Part shown: in pieces, positions 25,993-35,220 of the stretch
Layout: the number at the start of each line of letters is the position of its first letter
Position numbering within the stretch: the stretch's first letter is position 1
Assembly (NCBI RefSeq): GCF_015711015.1
Contig: NZ_CP064653.1
Span: 248,001-312,000, forward strand
DNA length: 64,000 bases
Reading direction: 5' to 3'
Source of the DNA: Methylomonas sp. LL1
Lineage (GTDB): Bacteria; Pseudomonadota; Gammaproteobacteria; Methylococcales; Methylomonadaceae
Notes under the pieces: generated by a model
What the model saw: only the letters and a program-made list of their open reading frames with translations
What the model was told of the DNA's origin: nothing
The model's database searches: none
Program-made: the position numbers and the translations under genes

Positions 25993-26316
25993 TTAAACGT
26001 AAATATCGAGATGGAAAAGGTCGGCGGCAAGTTCGGTCTGAATCGGTTGGTTACGGGCTTCGGCGTAGGCGATTAACGCTTTAGCCGTGCGGGAGCTACC
26101 GGATTGCTCGTAACTGTTGACTTTATTCAGCTCACTTTTGTCCAGGGCCGCCTTAACTTGCTCCGGGGTCGAAACCGGTCCGGTAAGTTGCTGATTGTTG
26201 GAGGAGCCAGCATTGGCTTCAGCCGGGTTGGCTGGATTTTTTTCAAAACGATCCGGCTCCGGTTTGATGTAACCGATACGATACGACGCCAGCGATGAAC
26301 TGTGTATGGTGTTCAC
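25993..26316 (-). CDS. Hypothetical protein (conserved-looking, no family recognised)
   Basis: 107 aa, no signal peptide or membrane helix. A low-complexity Asn/Ala/Ser-rich first half (PANPAEANAGSSNNQQL) is followed by a helical second half: TPEQVKAALDKSELNKV, SSRTAKALIAYAEARNQP and the C-terminal FHLDIYV. The pattern of a disordered head and a short helical tail resembles small secretion or flagellum-associated proteins, but no homology is claimed. It lies 31 bp upstream of yciB on the same strand. Confidence 0.65.
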   Translation of the reverse strand: MNTIHSSSLASYRIGYIKPEPDRFEKNPANPAEANAGSSNNQQLTGPVSTPEQVKAALDKSELNKVNSYEQSGSSRTAKALIAYAEARNQPIQTELAADLFHLDIYV

Positions 26317-26428
26317 AAGTTAGTATTAAACGCACGGATAAATAATCGCCAATTGTAGATTCTTTACTTTCAAATGTACATGAGGCGAACGGCTTTACTG
26401 ATAAAATGCAAATTTTAGGAGGAAGTTG

Positions 26429-26731
26429 ATGCAAGACAAAACTATTGAATTTGAGGCTGCCGCATTCAGACGCTTAGTAGAGCATCTGCGGCTACACACC
26501 GAAGTACAGAACATTGAATTGATGATTCTGGCCGATTTTTGCCGTAATTGCTTGGCTAAATGGTATGCGGCGGCGGCGGCCGATCGTGGCGGCGACGTCA
26601 CTTACGAGCAAGCCAGGGAAATCGTCTACGGCATGCCTTACAGCGAGTGGAAAGAGCGCTATCAAACCGAGGCTACGGCGGAGCAATTGGCCGCTTATGA
26701 CGCCAAACAAAAAGCAAAAGCGCAATCATGA
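26429..26731 (+). CDS. DUF1244 family protein
   Basis: 100 aa from ATG 26429, chosen over the TTG at 26426 because TAGGAGGA lies just upstream at proper spacing. The sequence fits the small helical DUF1244 family: AFRRLVEHLRLHTEVQNIELM, DFCRNCLAKWY with the conserved cysteines, and GMPYSEWKERYQ. Function unknown. The methyltransferase start overlaps its stop (ATGA). Confidence 0.85.
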   Translation: MQDKTIEFEAAAFRRLVEHLRLHTEVQNIELMILADFCRNCLAKWYAAAAADRGGDVTYEQAREIVYGMPYSEWKERYQTEATAEQLAAYDAKQKAKAQS

Positions 26732-27459
26732 GAGCCGATTATAGTCTTGATGCGATGTTCTCCGGGATCATCGGTCATGAATACCGGATGTTGAAACAGA
26801 TTTGCCCATCCGCTACCGAAATGAGTCAGCTGGTCGGGGGTGAAGTTGGTGAATACTGCCGGACCAAAGCCTACCCGCTGACCGTGGTTGAATTAGGCGG
26901 CGGTACCGGTATCACCACATTGTCCCTGTTGTCGGCCGACGACCGGCTACGGCTGCTGAGCGTCGATAATGAGCCGACCATGCAAAACCAGGCAAGGCAA
27001 AGTCTACAGGATTGGGTCGATGCTGGCCGTTTGCGGTTTTCCGGCGATGATGCCTTAACCGCCTTGAAAAAACTGGACGACGACAGCGTTGATCTGGTGG
27101 CGTCGGCTTATACACTGCATAATTTCGAAGCCGGTTATCGGGAACAAGTTTTGCATGAGATATTTCGGGTACTAAAACCCGACGCTCGGTTTGTCAACGG
27201 CGATCGCTATGCCTTGGACGATGTCGCTACCCATACGCGCAATACTCAGCTGGAAGTGGCTGGCTATTTCAAGGTCTTGACTGAAATCAATCGTCTGGAT
27301 TTATTGGAACATTGGGTTATTCACCTGTTCAGCGACGAGTCCGAGAATCGCATCATGCGCGAGTCCGTGGCCATGCAACAGCTGATCGCCGCCGGTTTTA
27401 AACAAATTCAGTTCAAGATGCGTAAAGATGTGAATGCTCTGATGACTGCGGTTAAATGA
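26728..27459 (+). CDS. SAM-dependent class I methyltransferase
   Basis: 243 aa. Motif I VVELGGGTGITTL (about 53-65), acidic LSVDNEP at the end of strand 2, SGDDAL, and DLVASAYTLHNF as motif IV mark a class I Rossmann methyltransferase. RVLKPDARFVNGDRY is the usual post-core strand. The N-terminus SGIIGHEYRMLKQICP is helical. Substrate not readable. Translationally coupled to the DUF1244 gene. Confidence 0.86.
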   Translation: MRADYSLDAMFSGIIGHEYRMLKQICPSATEMSQLVGGEVGEYCRTKAYPLTVVELGGGTGITTLSLLSADDRLRLLSVDNEPTMQNQARQSLQDWVDAGRLRFSGDDALTALKKLDDDSVDLVASAYTLHNFEAGYREQVLHEIFRVLKPDARFVNGDRYALDDVATHTRNTQLEVAGYFKVLTEINRLDLLEHWVIHLFSDESENRIMRESVAMQQLIAAGFKQIQFKMRKDVNALMTAVK

Positions 27460-27514
27460 CAAAAAGCTGTCGGGTTTCGTTTTTGAGATACATGATTAGG
27501 GTGCGAGGTTAACA

Positions 27515-29212
27515 ATGGCTGAGTCTAAAAACGATAAAAAACCAAAATCACAGGGTAGTTTTGCCGATGATCTGGATTCGATGCTGAATCTCGATGAGAC
27601 GAACGAACAGCAAGTCGGGCTGATTGACGATGACGAGGCTATCGATCGATTATTGGTCGGCGATGTGTTTCCGGAGGAAGACGAGAACGCCGAGTCTGGC
27701 GGGTTAAATGACATCGACCAGTTGCTTGCCGAGCAAGTCGGCAAGGATCAGTCGTTGGCGGCGGAATACGATGAATTTGGCGATGATGTCGACGATATTA
27801 TCGCCGAGATTAATATCACGCCCAAGCCCAAGAACGAACCGGATGCGGACGAGATAAGTCCGTTCGATCAGGTTGATGAGGATGAGCATGTCGATCTGAG
27901 TCCATTGGAAAGCGTGGAAGAGATCGATGAGTTTGCTGACACCGCCCCGGCCTTTCCCGATTTCAAGGCCGATCCCGTTCCTCTAAAAGACGAACTGGAA
28001 AACATGGCTGAAATTGATGAGTTTTCCGATGTGCCTGGACAGTTTAACCGCGACAATGCTGATTTCTTGCTGGCCGATTTCGATATTTCAGCGGATGACC
28101 ATATCGATAGCGCCGCTAAATCGGCCATCACCGCCGATCTTGAAGCGAAAGTCGAAAGTCTTGATGCAGATCTTGCAATACACGCTAGCGAGCGGGACAT
28201 CGAGGCCGAGCATGACGACTTTGCCGCGGACATTGGTGAGCCGCTAGCGGAAACGCCGAAAACCGTCGATTTATCCGGTATCGATACGGCTCAAGCCGAC
28301 GGCGCCGTGCGGACTATGCCTGAAAAGTCCGGCGCGATAATCGACCATGGCGCTGAACTGGCGGGGTTAAGCCGTCAAATCAACGATTTGAAAAAACAGC
28401 AAACCTTGGTCAAGCAGGAAATTCAGCTCAAAAGCAATAAGGATGAACTGAACGCCTGCCTGGATAGCATCGATATGCTAAAGACCGAGCAAAAGAAAGC
28501 CAAGCGCAATTTCGATGCACTGGCCAATAAAAAACCGCTATCCGCTTATGTAGCCAATGCCATTGCGGGCGTGGCGCTGATCGTCGGAGGCGGATTGGGC
28601 TTTCAGGGCTATATCGCCAAGTTGCAGGTTAGCCAATTAGTGGAGCACATCGGTAAGTTGCAGGAACAGATTAGTAGCGCGCCGGCCGCCGATGCCGCCG
28701 AAACGGAAATGTTACGAAAACAACTGGATGAATTGACCTTGGCCAATACGGTTACGGCCAATCAGCTTGCCGATTTAACCAAATCCCTTCAAGGTGGTGG
28801 CGATACCGGCAAACCGGCCGGAGATTTGGCCAAACACCTGAGCGACCTGAGTAATCAGGATATGCAAATGGGGGCCGCGATCGAAGCGTTGCAGAGTAAA
28901 CTGGCGGCCTTGGAAAAAGGCAAAGTCGGCTCGGCGCCGAAACCGGCAGTTCAAAAGCCGCCGGCGGTTCAGGAAAATTGGATAGTCAATTTGGTGGCAT
29001 TCAAGCAAGATTGGTATGCAAAGCGCAAAGCCGAGGAATTCACGGCCAAGGGCGTGCCGGCCAGAGTCGACAAAGCTGTGACCAAGGGTGAAACTTGGTA
29101 CCGGTTGGTGGTCGACGGTTTTAAAACCCAATACGAGGCCGCGGCTTACGCGGCGCGGGTCAAGAAAACCCTTAACTTGGATTCGGTCTGGGTTGCCAAA
29201 ATCAAAAATTAG
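27515..29212 (+). CDS. Acidic membrane protein with SPOR domain and repeated FliM-like motifs
   Basis: 565 aa. A very acidic N-terminal region of about 280 residues is predicted cytoplasmic. A coiled coil (about 285-340), one membrane helix (about 349-368), a periplasmic coiled coil (about 372-470) and a C-terminal SPOR domain (about 486-565, NWIVNLVAFKQDWYAKRKAEEF, WYRLVVDGFKT) follow. SPOR domains bind denuded peptidoglycan at the septum. The acidic region has DLDSML, AIDRLL, DIDQLL and DVDDII at residues 19, 42, 66 and 91, about 24 apart, and two later IDEF motifs. The domain assignment is firm, the role is not. It could link cytoplasmic partners to the division site. Confidence 0.85.
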   Translation: MAESKNDKKPKSQGSFADDLDSMLNLDETNEQQVGLIDDDEAIDRLLVGDVFPEEDENAESGGLNDIDQLLAEQVGKDQSLAAEYDEFGDDVDDIIAEINITPKPKNEPDADEISPFDQVDEDEHVDLSPLESVEEIDEFADTAPAFPDFKADPVPLKDELENMAEIDEFSDVPGQFNRDNADFLLADFDISADDHIDSAAKSAITADLEAKVESLDADLAIHASERDIEAEHDDFAADIGEPLAETPKTVDLSGIDTAQADGAVRTMPEKSGAIIDHGAELAGLSRQINDLKKQQTLVKQEIQLKSNKDELNACLDSIDMLKTEQKKAKRNFDALANKKPLSAYVANAIAGVALIVGGGLGFQGYIAKLQVSQLVEHIGKLQEQISSAPAADAAETEMLRKQLDELTLANTVTANQLADLTKSLQGGGDTGKPAGDLAKHLSDLSNQDMQMGAAIEALQSKLAALEKGKVGSAPKPAVQKPPAVQENWIVNLVAFKQDWYAKRKAEEFTAKGVPARVDKAVTKGETWYRLVVDGFKTQYEAAAYAARVKKTLNLDSVWVAKIKN

Positions 29213-29224
29213 CCGGTAGCTTCC

Positions 29225-30121
29225 ATGCAGCAGAATCAGAAATTGGTGGTTGCGATCTCTTCCAGGGCCTTGTTTAATCTGGATGAATCGCATGCGATAT
29301 TCGAAACTCAAGGCAAGGAAGCGTTCTGCCGTTATCAAATCGAACACGAAAACGAAGTTCTGCAACCGGGCTTTGGATTCCAGTTGGTGAAAAAGTTTCT
29401 CGATATCAACCAGGCCTTTCCGGCTCAACCGTTGGTGGAAATCATCCTGTTGTCGCAAAACAGCGCCGACACCGGGTTGCGGATCTTCAATTCGATCAAC
29501 CACTACGGTTTGGCGATTAGCCGGGCGGCGTTTACCAGCGGGGTATCGCCTTATGAGTATATTCCGGCCTTCGGGGCTCATCTTTTCTTGTCCGCCAACG
29601 GCGAGGATGTCAAAAAAGCGCTGGCGGCCGGCTATGCCGCCGCAACCATCGTCTCGGGTTCGGGCAGCAATGCTTCGAATCAACTACGGATTGCCTTCGA
29701 TGGCGATTCCGTGCTGTTTTCCGACCAGTCCGAGCGCATCTATCAACAGCAGGGGCTGGCCGCATTTGCCGCCAATGAGCGAGATCAAGCACACAAGCCC
29801 TTGTCCGACGGGCCGTTGAAAGAGTTTTTGAGTGCTTTGCATCGGATTCAGAACCATTTCGAGCCGGAGGTTTCTCCGATTCGCACGGCTTTGGTGACGG
29901 CGCGGGCGGCACCGGCGCATGAGCGGGTGGTGCGGACCTTGAGAGCCTGGGAAATTCGTATCGATGAAGCCTTGTTCTTGGGCGGCATGCCGAAGGGTGC
30001 GTTTCTAAAGGCGTTTGGCGCGGATATTTTCTTCGACGATCAAAAAGGTCATTGCGAGTCGGCCGAAATGCATCAAGTCGCTTCGGCCCATGTACCGCAT
30101 GGGATTACGAATCAAAGCTGA
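29225..30121 (+). CDS. 5'-nucleotidase (NT5C1-type)
   Basis: 298 aa. Matches cytosolic 5'-nucleotidases of the HAD-like NT5C1 family: KLVVAISSRALFNLDES at the start, LLSQNSADTGLRIFNSINHYGL, ISRAAFTSGVSPYEYI, FLSANGEDVKKAL, RIAFDGDSVLFSD and FLGGMPKGAFLKAF, with GADIFFDDQKGH near the end. The enzyme dephosphorylates nucleoside monophosphates. Starts 12 bp after the SPOR protein gene. Its 3' end overlaps the converging 503-aa gene by 17 bp. Confidence 0.92.
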   Translation: MQQNQKLVVAISSRALFNLDESHAIFETQGKEAFCRYQIEHENEVLQPGFGFQLVKKFLDINQAFPAQPLVEIILLSQNSADTGLRIFNSINHYGLAISRAAFTSGVSPYEYIPAFGAHLFLSANGEDVKKALAAGYAAATIVSGSGSNASNQLRIAFDGDSVLFSDQSERIYQQQGLAAFAANERDQAHKPLSDGPLKEFLSALHRIQNHFEPEVSPIRTALVTARAAPAHERVVRTLRAWEIRIDEALFLGGMPKGAFLKAFGADIFFDDQKGHCESAEMHQVASAHVPHGITNQS

Positions 30122-31616
30122 ATTTGAAACGGGCAAAATAAGCGTTGCTCTCCAGGCAGGCCGTCAAAATCAATGAGTGGCCTATCGATAATTGAATTTT
30201 ACCGCCGACGTTGTATTTGCCGCTGGCTAAAAATACTTGCGGGTGTTCACTGTCTTCGCCAACAATGATGGCATGAGGAACAATCGCGTTTTTAGCCAGG
30301 CTGTAGATGGTGCATTGGCCGGGTACCATTTCCAGCAGAACGTGATTGGCATTGGAAAGATCGTTGAAGTTTTGTTGGCGGATGATAGCCAACGACACCG
30401 GATGTTGCTCTTTATACAGTAAGGCAAGATCGCCGGTGCTACAGTCGAGCCCGCGGCTTTCGGCAATCTGATAGAGTTTGTTGGGGGTTTTCAACACATT
30501 GACCGATTTGCCGACGCTTTGTTGTTTGGCGGAAAAGGGCTGGTCAAGGGCCTCGAAAACATTGCGTTGATGTTCCAAGGGTACCAAGGATAAATCCCGT
30601 TTCAGGCTTTTCTCGCCAGACAAGGAGCTGAGTTGCTGAATCTTGACTAATTTATTCAGTTCCTGCAAATAGTTGGTTATCCCGCCAAAACCCAAAATCA
30701 ATTTCGAATAGGACGGCAGGCCGGGAATAATGGATCCGAAGACTTGATGATAGCCACTCAGGAACAGCGCCAGTTTGTTTTGGGTGCTTGGGGGCAGCTT
30801 GGTCGCAATGCCTCCCAGTTGTAAGTCATGGCTGATCCGCTGACTGTCGATTGCAATATAGCCCTCGGGTAGGGATTTGTTGGTTTTCCTAACCGGGCAG
30901 GGCGGCAGTTCGTCGTTCAAATCCCAGTAAAACCCGAAATTCCAGGCCTGGCGATCGCTGGTGATTTCCAGCAGATCGGCGTGTTGATTGGCGAGCAGGA
31001 AAAACTGGTTGATTTCTTCACGGCTAAACTGGTTGGGCATCAAAACACTGAACAGCAGATTGCGTTTGACGACGGTTTCTATCGTGGTTTGCGACTTGAA
31101 TTCGGCTAACTTTGTCGCTTGGCTGGTATTTAAACAATCGTTTGTGCTGGCCAGTTTGAATAGCGCTGCGGATTTTTTCCAGAGCGTGGCGGACGGCGCT
31201 TCGTAAAACAGGCTGTAGCTGCGAAAACAGATGCCGATTAACTGCAAGGCATAATAAATCGCCGTTTGTAAATCCGTCCCTTCAAGTGTGTTGCTTTCCG
31301 CTAATTGGCAAAAAAGCAAACCCAGTTGTCTGGGTAATTGCATGCTCAATTTTCCAAGCTTATACGCCGTGCCCGAGCTACTCGGCTCATTGCTTGCCGA
31401 GGCCGATAGGCTGCCGGAAAAATGCAGGGTTAGCGGGGTTAAATTGGTCAAAAGCGCTAACAATACTCCGGTCTGGCATTTTTCGTCCTTGAGTTGTTTC
31501 AGAACTTGATTCAATTGATGGGCGGCTTGGGCATGCGGCAGCTTGCTCAAGGAATCCAGCCAGCCGGCTAACGCCTCTGACGTCGGTTCAAACGGTAAAT
31601 TACGGTTGGCTGTCAT
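30105..31616 (-). CDS. Hypothetical 503-aa protein
   Basis: 503 aa, no signal peptide and no convincing membrane helix. The first ~330 residues are helical and Leu/Gln-rich (HQLNQVLKQLKDEK, QTAIYYALQLIGICFRSYSL). The C-terminal ~110 residues look beta-rich (CSTGDLALLYKEQ, HVLLEMVPGQCTIYSL, GGKIQLSIGHSLILTACLES) and could be a PilZ-like or other barrel. The RxxxR and DxSxxG of canonical c-di-GMP-binding PilZ are not seen. Function not recognised. It is convergent with the nucleotidase gene and has its own upstream region shared with lnt. Confidence 0.75.
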   Translation of the reverse strand: MTANRNLPFEPTSEALAGWLDSLSKLPHAQAAHQLNQVLKQLKDEKCQTGVLLALLTNLTPLTLHFSGSLSASASNEPSSSGTAYKLGKLSMQLPRQLGLLFCQLAESNTLEGTDLQTAIYYALQLIGICFRSYSLFYEAPSATLWKKSAALFKLASTNDCLNTSQATKLAEFKSQTTIETVVKRNLLFSVLMPNQFSREEINQFFLLANQHADLLEITSDRQAWNFGFYWDLNDELPPCPVRKTNKSLPEGYIAIDSQRISHDLQLGGIATKLPPSTQNKLALFLSGYHQVFGSIIPGLPSYSKLILGFGGITNYLQELNKLVKIQQLSSLSGEKSLKRDLSLVPLEHQRNVFEALDQPFSAKQQSVGKSVNVLKTPNKLYQIAESRGLDCSTGDLALLYKEQHPVSLAIIRQQNFNDLSNANHVLLEMVPGQCTIYSLAKNAIVPHAIIVGEDSEHPQVFLASGKYNVGGKIQLSIGHSLILTACLESNAYFARFKFSFDS

Positions 31617-31749
31617 TGTTATTCTTTTTTAAGGTCTGTCATATACCGTGCAAGTCTAGCCGAAATAAGTTTGATTATGAAAACAGAACTTTAGACTAAA
31701 CATGATCAAGGCATAATAATGCGCCGGTTTTTACATCCTACAATAGACA

Positions 31750-33297
31750 ATGACTCGAATAATGCAATGGAAATGGGAAATGGTAGCGCCGTTGTTTGGC
31801 GTTATGCTGACACTGGCATTTGCGCCTTACGATTATGGTTACGCCGCATTAGTGGCGCTGGTATTTTTTTATTCGGCCTGTCTGAATCGGCCAGTTAAAC
31901 GAGCCGCCCTGATCGGCTATCTTTTCGGTTTGGGTTTATTCGGCTCAGGTATCTGGTGGGTCTACATCAGTATCCATGATTTCGGCGGGGCCGATCCTGT
32001 CAGTTCAGGTTTCTTGACGTTGTTGCTGGTGGCTTTATGGGCGCTATTTCCGGCGTTGACGGCGGCGTTGTCGGCAAAAGTGTTCGGCATGGCGGGTGCC
32101 TGGTTCAGGGTCTTGGCGCTGGCCTTACTTTGGGTGGCCGTGGAATATTTTCGCGGCTACTGGTTGTTAAACGGATTTCCCTGGTTGCAAATCGCTTATA
32201 GCCAGTTGGATACGCCGCTAGCCGGCTATGCGGCCGTCAGTGGTGTCTATGGTGTCGGATTTTTGTTGTCGGCTTCGGCCGCCGCGTTGGTTGAAATAGG
32301 GCGCGGCAAGTTGCCGCCATGGCCGGGCTTGATATTCCCCGGCTTGATTTGGGGCTGCGGCTGGATTTTGATGGGCGTGCAATGGACCCAGGCGGTTGGC
32401 GAGCCGATTAACATCACATTGGTGCAAGGCAATATCCAGCAAAATCTAAAATGGCTGCCTAATCAAAAGTTGAATACCTTGACGCTGTATCAACAACTGA
32501 CTAATCGGCATTGGGACTCCGATGTGATTATCTGGCCGGAAACCTCGATTCCGGTCTTTTGGTCGGAAGTGAAGGATTTTTATCTGGAGCCATTGGCGGC
32601 GACGGCGCGAGAAAAGGGTGTGGATTTGGTGGTCAGTCTGCCGGTCGAAGGTTCTGGCGGGGAATATTACAACAGCGTGATGACTCTGGGCCGGACCCAA
32701 GCCTTGTATCACAAAAATCATTTATTGCCATTCGGCGAATATCTGCCGTTGCAGCCCCTGTCGGGTTGGGTCTTGGACCGATTGCAAATTCCGCTGGGCA
32801 ATTTTGCCGCGGGTGGCGACAGACAGCCGCTGTTGCAAGCCGGCGGCCATGCCTTTGTCACCACTATTTGCTATGAAGACGCGTTTGGCGAATTGGTCAT
32901 TCGGCAGGTGGAAAAGGCCGCTTATCTGGTCAATGTCACCAACGATGCCTGGTTCGGCGACACCTCGCAGCCTCATCAACATATGCAAATGGCCCGGATG
33001 CGCGCACTGGAAACCGGGCGCTATTTGCTGCGCGCTACCAACACCGGTCTGACCGGATTCGTGCTGCCCAACGGCAAGATCGCTAAACAAGCGCCGCTAT
33101 ACACGACAACCACCGTGACCGACAGCATCATCCCGATGGCCGGCATGACACCTTATGCTCAATTGGGCGACCAGCTTTTGTTCGCCGGCATGAGTTTGTT
33201 GGTGTTGGCCGTGCTTGGGATTAGCCGCTATTCGAGCCGGAATCAAGGTTTAAGGCGCAAGATTTTAACCGCCGCTCGAGCTAGCCACTTGGTTTAG
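31750..33297 (+). CDS. lnt: Apolipoprotein N-acyltransferase
   Basis: 515 aa. Inner-membrane enzyme adding the third acyl chain to lipoproteins. Hydrophobic N-terminal segments (about 5-210) precede the nitrilase-like periplasmic domain. The catalytic triad is visible: Glu in WPETSIP, Lys in YHKNHLLPFGEYLP and Cys in TICYEDAF. NVTNDAWFGDTSQPHQH and LRATNTGLTGF are typical. A last helix lies near 475-495. It serves the several lipoproteins in this window, including Pal. It is not next to corC/ybeY here. Confidence 0.97.
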   Translation: MTRIMQWKWEMVAPLFGVMLTLAFAPYDYGYAALVALVFFYSACLNRPVKRAALIGYLFGLGLFGSGIWWVYISIHDFGGADPVSSGFLTLLLVALWALFPALTAALSAKVFGMAGAWFRVLALALLWVAVEYFRGYWLLNGFPWLQIAYSQLDTPLAGYAAVSGVYGVGFLLSASAAALVEIGRGKLPPWPGLIFPGLIWGCGWILMGVQWTQAVGEPINITLVQGNIQQNLKWLPNQKLNTLTLYQQLTNRHWDSDVIIWPETSIPVFWSEVKDFYLEPLAATAREKGVDLVVSLPVEGSGGEYYNSVMTLGRTQALYHKNHLLPFGEYLPLQPLSGWVLDRLQIPLGNFAAGGDRQPLLQAGGHAFVTTICYEDAFGELVIRQVEKAAYLVNVTNDAWFGDTSQPHQHMQMARMRALETGRYLLRATNTGLTGFVLPNGKIAKQAPLYTTTTVTDSIIPMAGMTPYAQLGDQLLFAGMSLLVLAVLGISRYSSRNQGLRRKILTAARASHLV

Positions 33298-34886
33298 TCC
33301 GTCAAATGGACATAAGCCGGAAAGGTTTGCAGGCGATTGTCATTCAGCGCTTCGCCCACCGTGAAGTGATACAAACTCTGCCAAGCATTATCCTTTAATC
33401 CCAAAACCCCATGCACTGCGTCGTCGAAGAAGCAACCGATGCCTGTGCCCCTGACGCCGGCCGCCTCGGCTTCCAGATATAAAATCTGTCCGATCAGGCC
33501 GCATTCCCAGAACAAGCGCCGGTAGCGCCAGGCTTCGGCTTCAACATTGCTGGCGAAGCGGGCCAGCATGCCCAGGCTGAAAGCGCTGTCGCTGGCAATC
33601 GGTTGATGGCAGGATAGGGTTTTGGCGGCTTGGCGCACATTGCCGGGAGTCAGTTGATAAAACTCGAATGGCGCTTCGGCTTTTTGCCAGACGAACTCGG
33701 CGGAAAAGGCCTGCCTCAGTTCCTCTATATCGCCGGCCTCCCGTGGCAGCAGATATAGCCCCGGCTCCATTTCGGCCACCCGGTGCACGAATAGCACTAT
33801 ATGCACTTGAGCCGGCCAGTTCCAGGCGCTGAACGGCGGTTTCGCGCTGGGCAGCAGTGCCAGTAGCATGCGTTGAAAATCCGCCAGCGGCAACGGTTCG
33901 GCCTTGCCGTTGAAATGCTGGGCGCTACGGCGTTGGCGTATCAGACTACTGGCGGCGCCGTTATGGCTGGGTATCGGTAGTTCCGAAACCGGGGCTTGCC
34001 AACGTTCGGCCGCGGTGACCGGTTTTTGCGCCTGTTGCGAGACTTCCTCGATGATGGGCCAACGGTAAAAATGCCGGCCGCTCAGTTTGTCGGCCGTGCC
34101 GAACCATTCGGCCGATTGTAGGATTTGCGACAATTGCTCGAAATCCAAGCCCGATACGGCTTGGTGGCCAATATGCAGTCGGCAGAACAGATCGGCCGCT
34201 TCATGCTCACTAGCGACAAAGTCGCCTACTCGATCCAGCCCCAGCCAGCCGGCGATCTGGCTATCGCCGGCTTCGCCGCACAATTCCAACGACCAGCCCA
34301 GACAGGCGGCGGCGTAACTCAAGGCGGCCAGGGCGTGGCCGATGTCGTGTTGGCAATAACGGAACGCACGTTCGCCGTATTTCCAGGCTTCGCGCCAGTG
34401 TATCGATGACAGGCCTATGTACAACTCGGATTGCAAATCGCCGGCATCGAAGCGGCAGCGGCGTTCCAATAGATGGTCGCGGCTGACGTAATGATAGACA
34501 CCGGGCTGGAGTAGGGCTGAATCGGTGCAAAGCAGATAAGCCTCGGTCGGATGCAGGTTGCCGCTGGACGGATTGCAGCGCAAGGCCCAACGGTCCGGGC
34601 CGAATTGTTTCCAAGCCGACAAGCCGAACGACAATTCCAGCAGCAGGCCCAGATTCGCCAACGTCAACGGCCGTGGGGCAATCCGCTCGGGTTTGTCCAA
34701 ATCGGCGAACAGACAATCCAGTTCGGTGCCGGGTGTCGGCAGTTTCACCGTCTCGCAGCCGCTGAAACGCCGAAACGGGTTGGGTTGGTCGTCCCAATCC
34801 AGGGATTCCGGACCCTTGGCGTAAGCGTTGAGTTGGTGTTTGCTGCGGTTGTGATATTGAATGACTGCGTTGGGGTCAGTGGTCAT
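33294..34886 (-). CDS. SagB/ThcOx-type double nitroreductase-family protein
   Basis: 530 aa with two FMN nitroreductase-like halves. The N-terminal half has NLGLLLELSFGLS, RCNPSSGNLHPTEAYLL and YVSRDHLLE. The C-terminal half has SLIRQRRSAQHFNG, GLYLLPREAGDIEEL and GVRGTGIGCFFDDAVH. Related SagB enzymes oxidise azolines in peptide natural products, but many proteobacterial members have no known role. No cyclodehydratase, precursor or transporter gene is adjacent. It converges on lnt with a 4-bp overlap. Confidence 0.88.
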   Translation of the reverse strand: MTTDPNAVIQYHNRSKHQLNAYAKGPESLDWDDQPNPFRRFSGCETVKLPTPGTELDCLFADLDKPERIAPRPLTLANLGLLLELSFGLSAWKQFGPDRWALRCNPSSGNLHPTEAYLLCTDSALLQPGVYHYVSRDHLLERRCRFDAGDLQSELYIGLSSIHWREAWKYGERAFRYCQHDIGHALAALSYAAACLGWSLELCGEAGDSQIAGWLGLDRVGDFVASEHEAADLFCRLHIGHQAVSGLDFEQLSQILQSAEWFGTADKLSGRHFYRWPIIEEVSQQAQKPVTAAERWQAPVSELPIPSHNGAASSLIRQRRSAQHFNGKAEPLPLADFQRMLLALLPSAKPPFSAWNWPAQVHIVLFVHRVAEMEPGLYLLPREAGDIEELRQAFSAEFVWQKAEAPFEFYQLTPGNVRQAAKTLSCHQPIASDSAFSLGMLARFASNVEAEAWRYRRLFWECGLIGQILYLEAEAAGVRGTGIGCFFDDAVHGVLGLKDNAWQSLYHFTVGEALNDNRLQTFPAYVHLTD

Positions 34887-34925
34887 GGCGGCTGGTTAAA
34901 TTAGGGGAATACGATACAGAGCCTA

Positions 34926-35153
34926 TCAATCGGCGGCTTCGGAAACAGACGGAACAGGCTCTGCAACGGTGCAATATCCAAGATCACGGCGCAGGCACAC
35001 AACCTGTCCAGAATTATCCATGGCTAACCGACCTATAGCACTGCCTCCGGCGCAGCGATCGGGAACATGCGCTTCTCTACGCCGGATTGCCCGGACGCCA
35101 GCGAAGATCAGCATGGCGCCGAGTATGGTTGCGGCCCAATCGATAAATTCCAT
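34926..35153 (-). CDS. Small single-helix membrane protein
   Basis: 75 aa. A membrane helix at about 7-23 (WAATILGAMLIFAGVRAI) is followed by basic RRREAH and a polar tail with three cysteines. GGAGAAAG-like spacing before the ATG provides a ribosome site (CCGGAGAAAGTGAATG). No family recognised. It lies 39 bp upstream of the SagB-type gene on the same strand and may be co-transcribed. Confidence 0.5.
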   Translation of the reverse strand: MEFIDWAATILGAMLIFAGVRAIRRREAHVPDRCAGGSAIGRLAMDNSGQVVCLRRDLGYCTVAEPVPSVSEAAD

Positions 35154-35220
35154 TCACTTTCTCCGGAGGAGTATGAGATTAGAATAGACGATGCTCGCTT
35201 GCGCCGATGATTTTATTCGT

